From contig LATX02000251.1 of assembly GCA_001466705.2 (NCBI GenBank), positions 62,001 through 126,000 of the forward strand: a DNA stretch of 64,000 nt, in the 5' to 3' direction. Below the pieces are notes generated by a model that saw only the letters and a program-made list of their open reading frames with translations, was not told the origin of the DNA and did not search any database. Positions 56,881-64,000 of this stretch are shown in pieces. The stretch comes from Moniliophthora roreri. Lineage: Eukaryota > Basidiomycota > Agaricomycetes > Agaricales > Marasmiaceae. The position numbers were made by a program, and so were the translations under genes. The first letter of the stretch is position 1. Each line of letters opens with the position of its first letter.

Positions 56881-57639
56881 TAGTATCCGCACATCAGCAG
56901 AGGCCTAGATGCCAAAGTTTTCAAGGTCGGAACACGTTGTTATTGTCCCTATCTCCTTTGACAATGCATGCTTGGTCTTATTTAGAATTTCTTGCACATT
57001 AGATATTCTTCATATGTCTTGTTGTATCTGTCTATAGGTAGTGAATGTCCTTCGGAAGTGATTTCCGTCTTTCTGAGCAGTCTTTGTACCTAGTTTGCTT
57101 ATAGCATATTGTTTAGCCACCGGTGAATTCTTTATTAAAAGATCACCTGCTTTGACTCTGATCCGTATATTGACTTTGGAGGAGGATCGTTCTATGATTG
57201 TTCCTGTTCTAAGCCGTCTTTCTGTTTTGATGTCTCCTCTAAGTACCTCTGTACTGTTTGACTGCAGCTTGCACTTTGCAGATGTCATAGAAAAGTAAAG
57301 TAGAAGTTAAAATCCCATTGATAGCACTTTTGAGAGCTTGGTTAACTAGCCAATGCATTCATTGGGCCATAGTTAGATTCTCTACAGGTTTTGGGAGTGA
57401 TCTGCTTTGGATCTGATACATAGATAGGTCAGAGAGTACAGCTTAGACACCTCTGTATAGCATATCATATAGCTCTTCGTACTTTCCTAGGTACCACAGC
57501 TTCTCTAAGGCAATGACTAGCAGAGTGGGCTCACTCTAGTCCTTATTAACCATTATCTCATGTCATATTAAAGTGTTCCAATTCAGAAATAGTGTAAAAA
57601 TGAACAAAAGTGGGTCTTTTCTAGGTTCGACATATTAGC
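56881..57639 (-). repeat. Repeat R, copy 5b, after the N gap
   Basis: Matches 55642-56301 except that it keeps about 110 bp missing there. It ends TTCGACATATTAGC against the second tRNA-like copy. Confidence 0.7.
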
Positions 57640-57729
57640 AAGATTCAAACTCACAACCTTATTAGAAGATTCATGTTCATGCCTAAGGCACCTATCCATC
57701 TATGCTCTATCCACTTGAGCTATCTGGCC
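57640..57729 (-). repeat. tRNA-like sequence, copy 2
   Basis: Same as the copy at 56302-56391, offset by 1,338 bp: A-box TAGCTCAAGTGG and B-box-like GAGTTTGAATC. It lies between the end of the gypsy coding region and repeat R. Confidence 0.4.
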
Positions 57730-57776
57730 AGTATATGCCTCATTCACAGTACAGATCACCTTCTAGTATCTAGACT

Positions 57777-60700
57777 CTAACTTTTCTGATGTTTTTCTGT
57801 CTTTCTCAATCTAGTCTTTCTCTTATTTTCACTTTCTTCATTGGCTTCTTCATTATCAGAACTATATAGATCATCTTCTTCCATTGCATCTTCTACTTCT
57901 TCTTTTCCCAGTAGTACCTGTTGCATTTTAGGTATTTTAGTGAATGCAAAGTCTTCACCATCATACTGATCTGCATCATCAGTCTCAAGCATCTTTTCCA
58001 GCTGCTCTTTTGACAAGTCAATCAAATCATGTATGTTCTCTGGGAGTTCAATAGGTTCATAGCAAGCATGGTGTGGTAAGACTCTGAAGGCCACTACTTT
58101 TCTTTCTTTACAGCTCCATTCATATCCACTAAAATGTATGATCCCCCTTTGGTCCTTCTGATTACTATCATCAGGCCTAAATATCTAGAATACATTTTGC
58201 GATCCAATTCCTTTTCTATGGCCATGTTACGCATCAGTACAAGTGTATCTGGCTTAAAATCATATTTCTTTATCTTGTTTATGAATTCTCGCTCAAATTG
58301 TCTTAAGTTTTGCTGTTTTATTTTATGTACTTTCTCCATCATCTCCTGGACATGAGTAGAATACTTTGCTAAGGCTAGTGCACAATACCAAATTAATTCC
58401 TCATCTGTAAGAACTCTATCTGGAGTGTGTATCAACCAGGTAGATTCAACAATGTCTAAGGGAAGTATAGGTTCTGCTCCTGTTACTCAAAAGTATGGAG
58501 AGCACTCAAGCCCTCATCATATCATAGCTCTATCTGCCCACAGTACTGGTTTTAAATACCAATACCACCTCTTTAAGTCTCTGCTGGTGGCTTTTACTAG
58601 TGCTTGTCAAATATCAGAGTGAGCACATTCAATTTTACTGTTTGCCTGCAAATTATAAGGTGATATTTTTATATGTTCTATCCTATATTTAGCTTTTAGC
58701 CATTTTATTACTAATTCAAGCTGTGGTGCATTATCTGTTACAATCTCTTTGGGAGGTCCCTATCAACATATGATGTCTTCAAAAAGCCATTCTAGCTTTC
58801 TCATCTCTCAATGCTTGAGCTTTTGACCAATTAGATAAAGCATCTCTGGCATAGGCAACATTTTTGCACCCATTACTAGCTGGTGACACCTTGAAGATGT
58901 TGATATGTATCTTTTGAAAGAGGGAAGATGTATGTGTTTGCATTGGTAGCACCTTCATTAGGTTTAATAGCCTATCTTGACATGCTTGACATGATTTCAC
59001 AAACTATTGCACATCATTCTCTAGCTCAGGCCACCAGAATCTCTTCTTTAAGAGAATTTCCGTTGCATACATGCCTTTATGTCCCACATAATTGTGTGCA
59101 GCAGTTATCATCCACATTTTCTTTTCTTTGGGTATGACCAATCAATGTTGGCCTTCCAGATTTTCATTTCTTCTATATAATCTATCATTCTGGTCTACAA
59201 AGAACTTGGGTGATTGCTTTTCTAGAAATTTATGATCTGATTGCTCAAGTTTTGCATTTTCTTGCCAATCTTCATCAGCTATCCACTTCTTTAAGTCATC
59301 AAAGTGGCTGTCTAAATTCTTAGCAAAGTCACTCTGGTGTTTCTCCTTGTAAGAATGGTCATCACTCCATTCTTCTATAAGTTAAGGAGGGAATACTTTT
59401 AGTTGCATGAAAGTGTCAACACTTTCTATCCCTCTTGACTTTAGTATAATCACTCTAACCTCTTCATTCATTTTTGCTTCTAGCCAAGCATTATGAAGCT
59501 CATCTTCAAAGTCTTCAATGCACTTAGCCAATTTGAACAGATATTCTCCATGATTATCAATTTCATCTTTAAAGTTCTCAAATCGATATGGCTTGTCAAT
59601 TACACCATCACCCATCTGGAACCTTATCAATTCTCTGTTGTCATCATCTAGGTAATCTTCTTCATTTATAGGTAGTCCTTCAGTTATAGATCCCCCACTC
59701 AGAGGTCTAGATAGACCATCAGGGCCATGAATGACTCCTTTTACATGTACTAGTTCAAAATGATACTTTCTGATGGCCTCAATCCATCTGTTTATAGTTG
59801 CATTCGGTCCAGCACTAGAATGATCTAGCATCCCTTTTATGTAGCTAGCATCTGTTTCTATAATCAAATCCCTACATCCATATGTAGTGTAATAAGTTGC
59901 TTCTAATGCAGTTTTAAGTCCAAATAATTCCCTCTTAGGTTGGGAGAATCATAGCTCATGCTCATTCAAGCCTATTGATCCAAATAAGTTAAAATATTTC
60001 TTTTTCTGGTTTTCCAGATCAACTTGATACAAGTAGAAGCTGACTGCTTGCCACAAAGTATCAACAGCCAATATTAAGGGCTTATGATAGTCTACAGGTC
60101 TTAGACAGAGCATGGTACAAATTGCTTTTTCCAGTTCTCATATGGCTTGCTTCTCTTCATTAAGAGCCTTGTAATTTTTACATAGTCCTTAATAAACATC
60201 CTTAGCTGCACAGCTGTTCCTAGCAATGATTTTACATCACTTTTTCCTTTGAAGAATTTGGGATCCCAGTCTAATACTACTTTAGCAAACTTTTTGTTTA
60301 CCTCATGTCCTTCCAGACCTACTTGATATCCAAGCACTACTCCTTGCTCAATACAAAGGAATGGTTTTGATCCAGAAAAGGTTCCACCAACGTATTTAAG
60401 TTGTTGGCATAGCTGATTCATATTATTTAGATGTTTCTATATGAATCTTTGTATTCCAGGATTTTCCAGGATTGTTTCAAAGCTTCCTTCTGGTTGCTTG
60501 TATTGTGAAGGAGGTCCTCAACAGGATACATCATCAACATATGGCATAGTTACATGCAGGATTTCATCTCTGAAGATATAGCATACATTGTCATGGAAGA
60601 TTAGTACTGAATTTGTCCACTCTAGAGGCAATTTTACTAACCTATGTGGTCTGAACAGTGTTTTAAAGGTAGTCAAGTCCCTTGACTCCTCGTCTATCAG

Positions 60701-63700
60701 TCTCTCATCATATTCAACCTATATTTGTAGTAATCTGAGACAAGTGCATCCAGCAAAGTGATTTGCTACTTCTGCAGTTGCAGGAGGCATGCCAGAATAC
60801 TGAATTGTCACTTGGTTTAACAGTTCTAAACTGTGCACTAGCTGAAGGCTCTTTCCATTCTTCTTTAAGACACAGAACCACTTAGATCTATAAGATGAGC
60901 TAGAGGGTTCATATACTCCTGCATCAATCTTGTCCTTGATTATTTTGCAAATTTCCACATATATGCCAGGTGGAATAGGAATATTCCTTTCTACCCATGG
61001 CACATAAGGCAAAACTGGAAACTTTACAGGAGGAAAGAAGTCAGTATGAAGGTTACCTCCTTTTGATGGTTCCCAAGCGAATGCTTTTTCCTGTAGTCTC
61101 ATTAGTTTCTATATAAGTTTTCTCTCTTCTGGCCATAAGAATCCTTCTGGATGATTCTTATCTGTGATGCCTTTTCTTTCTTTAATATATCTTTCACTCT
61201 CTACAAAATCTGACAGGTTTTTAGGCAATTCTGGCATGTCTTTCAAAGGATCCCCAGTTATCATTCTTTGCACATGAAGCTCTTGTGGAAGAGTTGCTTT
61301 AACTGGTTTTACTTTTAGTGCTACAGGCTTATATTTCCCAAAGACTGATTGACTGTCTTTAATAGCTTCATCTCTTGATTGTTGTATGTCGAACAACCTT
61401 AAATGTGGTATAGAATCAGAGTCTGTCCATTTATACTCCTTTCTAATTCCTGTATATACAGAATGATTTGCCAATATGCCATTTGCTTGTTGTAATAAGC
61501 ATTGGGCATCCCTATCATCATATGTTGTAAAGCAAGTGCTCATAAAAGTATTGATTTTCTTTTCTATGTGCTTACAAACTTCTGGCATTGTACTTGCCAC
61601 TTGCAAGTAGTTCTACTAATTACATTTGCATAAAAGTCTTTTCTAAGAGTATATTGTATGTGTGTACATATAGGTTTTCATTTTTGTCCATTTCTATGAT
61701 GACTGCAACCTCTCACTGTTCTTTTAACAGTTCCTTGAGGTTCTCTGAAAATTCAGTTGATCTGAAGGGTCACCATTTCCATGCTGTTCTTGATCTTGAT
61801 TGGAAGGAGGACCATCAGGCTGAGCCATGTCCTTTATCTTTGGCTCCTGAATAGGCTCCAGTTTTATCTCTTTGCCTCTTTCATATGTCCCCATAGTTAT
61901 CTGCTTCCAAGTATTGGGACACATTAAGGTGATGTCCATACGACTGTCCTCAAAAGTTTGAGCACACATCTTAGTTAGGACATCAAACAGCCTTCCCAAT
62001 AGCATTTTGTATGGTGCTTGTTTGATGACATGCAATTGTCCATAGATTGTAATGGATCCAATCATAAGCAGAACATTCCTGGCTAAGCCTTGAGTTTGGT
62101 TAAGACTGCCATTCACACTCTGCATATGAATATAGGTAGCTGGATCCCACATAATTCCTTGGCCAATCACTTCTTCTTTATCAATGCAGATGATTTGAGA
62201 CCCCATATCTAAGAGTGCCTCAATCACCTCCAGATGATTGTTTAAGTTCGGGAATATGCAGTGCAGCGCTTCTGTTGATCTGGCCGCTATAATGACTCTT
62301 CCTCTCTCGGAGGAGTCCTATTTGTTTAAGAACTGTTCCACTACATCCTTTTGTACTATTGCCCTGGCAGGCATTCTGTCAACTTCTTGACTGAGTACTT
62401 TAAAATGCTCTTCCCAGCTTTCTCTAGCTAAGTCACTGGTCTCTATTACATGGGTACAGTTTCCCAGATCATCAATTACTTCTTGGCTTAGTGCCAGCAC
62501 TTAAGTTTGAGGTAATGACTCATAAAATGTTTTAATACATTTGTGTTTTATTTCTTTTAGTTGTAGCCTTCTTATCATTGTTCTTCAGAAGGACAGCAAC
62601 AGCTTGGTTAAGACTTCTAAAGGTACCAGAACTTCAGATGCTAAGTATTTGTTAATAACTGCATCTTCCAGAGCCTTTGTCGTTTCTAGGGTGTCTTCCT
62701 CAGGTATCGAGGTCAAATCTGTTGACCTTTGGTTGTCTTTTGTGGGTTTTTCTGAAACTTCCCCACTCTGCTTTTGTTTGTCTAAATGCACCATCCCCTT
62801 TTCTATTGCTTGATTTTTGAGGATCAGAGGCCTGTCTATTGGCTTCACTTTATCAAATGGACAGGCATCTCAGAGTAGCACTTTATTAGGTGTAGGAATG
62901 TCTTCACTATGTGTTTCTTCTGTCTTATCTTTGACTTTTTCTTCATTTCTGGGTTTTTCTTTTTTTGATTGCATGTTTGCTTTTAATAGACTTTCTAGGT
63001 CCCAATATAAGGATTTATCAAAGCCCTTAGGAGGTGAAATAGAAACTTCTAATGATCTGCCTTTACCCTCAGAGGATTTTGCCTTAGTAGCTTTGGCATT
63101 GTGCACTACTTTCCCCATTACTGGGCTTCTTAGTTTTTTGTAACATCATTCTGAGCTGCATTTAGTTGCATCTGTTGTAACATCACTGCCACTAATTGTT
63201 GTAGTGTTTTCTCCTTGAATACAGGAGCTGCCATGGTTGCAGCATAGAATATGTTCAGCAGCTTATCTTCTTCTTCTATCCCACTAAAGAAGTAGGTGTC
63301 TGACGACATCACCCATCCTTTAGATTTTGCATATTCAGTAACCTTGTCTTTCCAGAACTTGGTCCCTTCATGCTTTGGTAATCTTTTTCCATTCTTTAAG
63401 ATATAATGATTGGCTGATTCATTCCAAACCAGCCACCTATTATTAACCATTTGTTTGTGTGACGGACATTCCCTTACCATGTGGCCTTGTTCACCACACT
63501 AGTAACAAATTTGTCCAGTACTTGTGGATGGTGCAGCCCTTCCTATCATAGGTTGCCCATGTTTTCCTCAGATGTCTTGGTTCATAGTGAATGTCAGCAT
63601 CCCTTGGCTAAGAGGTTTCGGAGTTGCAAGAGCACCTAGTAAACTTGTCATTTGCCTTTTCAAGTTTTCTATCTCTTGACTCTGTGCTTGTATAGTACAT

Positions 63701-63984
63701 TGGTGCACATCTATGGTTGCTGCTACACTCAAACTATACATATTACTATCCTGTTCCTCTTTCTTAGGAAACAATGATGGTACTATCTCTTCTTGTTTTA
63801 TAGCTGGCAGCATTGCCACTTGGCTAGGAGTTTGCCCTTGCACTGCTTTCACCTGCACATTCATCAACAGTATAGGAATCCCTATAGAAAAGGCCATACC
63901 CAGTATAATGGGTTGCATCTTCTCAGGAATTGCTGACTGATGTGAATTCAGGAAATAAATGTTCCCTGAATTGGTTGACATCAC
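57777..63984 (-). pseudogene. Second Ty3/gypsy gag-pol, minus strand, entering from the right edge
   Basis: Reading leftward: a gag C-terminus with the zinc-knuckle remnant CGEQGHMVRECPSHKQM at about 63460-63500; a Lys/Glu-rich linker (62585-63118); a protease region ALLDMGSQIICID, then LARNVLLMIGSITIYGQLHV and MLLGRLFDVLT (61724-62227); an RT beginning near 61000 (KWFCVLKKNGKSLQLVH) with YVDDVSC at about 60530; RNase H/tether (IIETDASYIKGML; GPDGLSRPL); and integrase fragments near 58780-59000. The protein ends RLRKTEKHQKS at 57777 without a chromodomain. Many stops and at least three frameshifts are present. The protease shows DMG instead of D[ST]G. The 5' end lies beyond the window. Confidence 0.82.
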
Positions 63985-64000
63985 TATCTCAGCCTACTCA

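Noticed and set aside
23..64000. CRISPR arrays, bacterial operons or phage defence systems
   Set aside because: Introns, conserved eukaryotic genes and eukaryotic transposons show nuclear DNA; no regularly spaced short direct repeats were seen.

Overview
The window looks like a nuclear scaffold of an agaricomycete-type basidiomycete. The evidence is many short spliceosomal introns (about 45-70 bp), a class I hydrophobin, an F-box/LRR-type protein of the kind expanded in mushrooms, a DUF6697-like protein, and conserved nuclear genes (CLP1, CTF18, BRX1, MSS4-like). No species is assigned. All gene models were spliced by hand. For those where every exon was summed, the coding length is a multiple of three.

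Region 1 (1-24,750) is gene-dense and of mixed GC. In order it holds: a head-to-head pair of paralogues (2-1279 minus, truncated; 1633-4155 plus, full length with a DUF6697-like C-terminus); CLP1, an mRNA 3'-end processing/RNA kinase-family P-loop protein (4383-6276 minus); a doubtful small ORF (6313-6669); a 23-exon DAL5/allantoate-permease-type MFS transporter (6930-9748 plus); a class I hydrophobin (10000-10585 minus); CTF18, the alternative clamp-loader large subunit (11178-14555 minus); an MSS4/DSS4-like protein (14784-15398 plus); a decayed P-loop gene remnant (about 15.8-17.2 kb); an arrestin-like protein (17481-19327 minus); BRX1, a 60S biogenesis factor (19778-20899 minus); an F-box protein (21097-22860 plus); and a zinc-less medium-chain dehydrogenase/reductase (23348-24715 plus). 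These are unrelated housekeeping and accessory genes, not a cluster.

Region 2 (24,750-64,000) is AT-richer and almost entirely nested mobile elements and broken genes. A DDE transposase pseudogene (25.2-27.9 kb) is followed by the best-resolved structure in the window. An 8.64-kb hAT element (28360-37003), with a perfect 8-bp target duplication, sits inside an S9 prolyl-oligopeptidase pseudogene and separates its catalytic Ser from its Asp and His. Inside the hAT lie two inverted copies of a ~1.75-kb non-coding repeat (called R here). Both carry the same 434-bp solo LTR, and one also carries a 1.67-kb solo LTR. Next come a P450 remnant cut by a gypsy LTR, a decayed multi-exon gene, a gag fragment next to an LTR, another R copy, a gypsy chromovirus pol, scrambled R pieces, a solo LTR, tRNA-like sequences, and a second gypsy element running off the right end on the minus strand.

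Five single-N gaps (32255, 35832, 40122, 52380, 56880) lie in this region. Several are flanked by near-identical sequence, so part of the repetition is probably unmerged contig ends. The strongest biological story is the layered insertion history around the peptidase and the point-mutation style of decay. I did not find convincing evidence of a wholly new multi-gene system.
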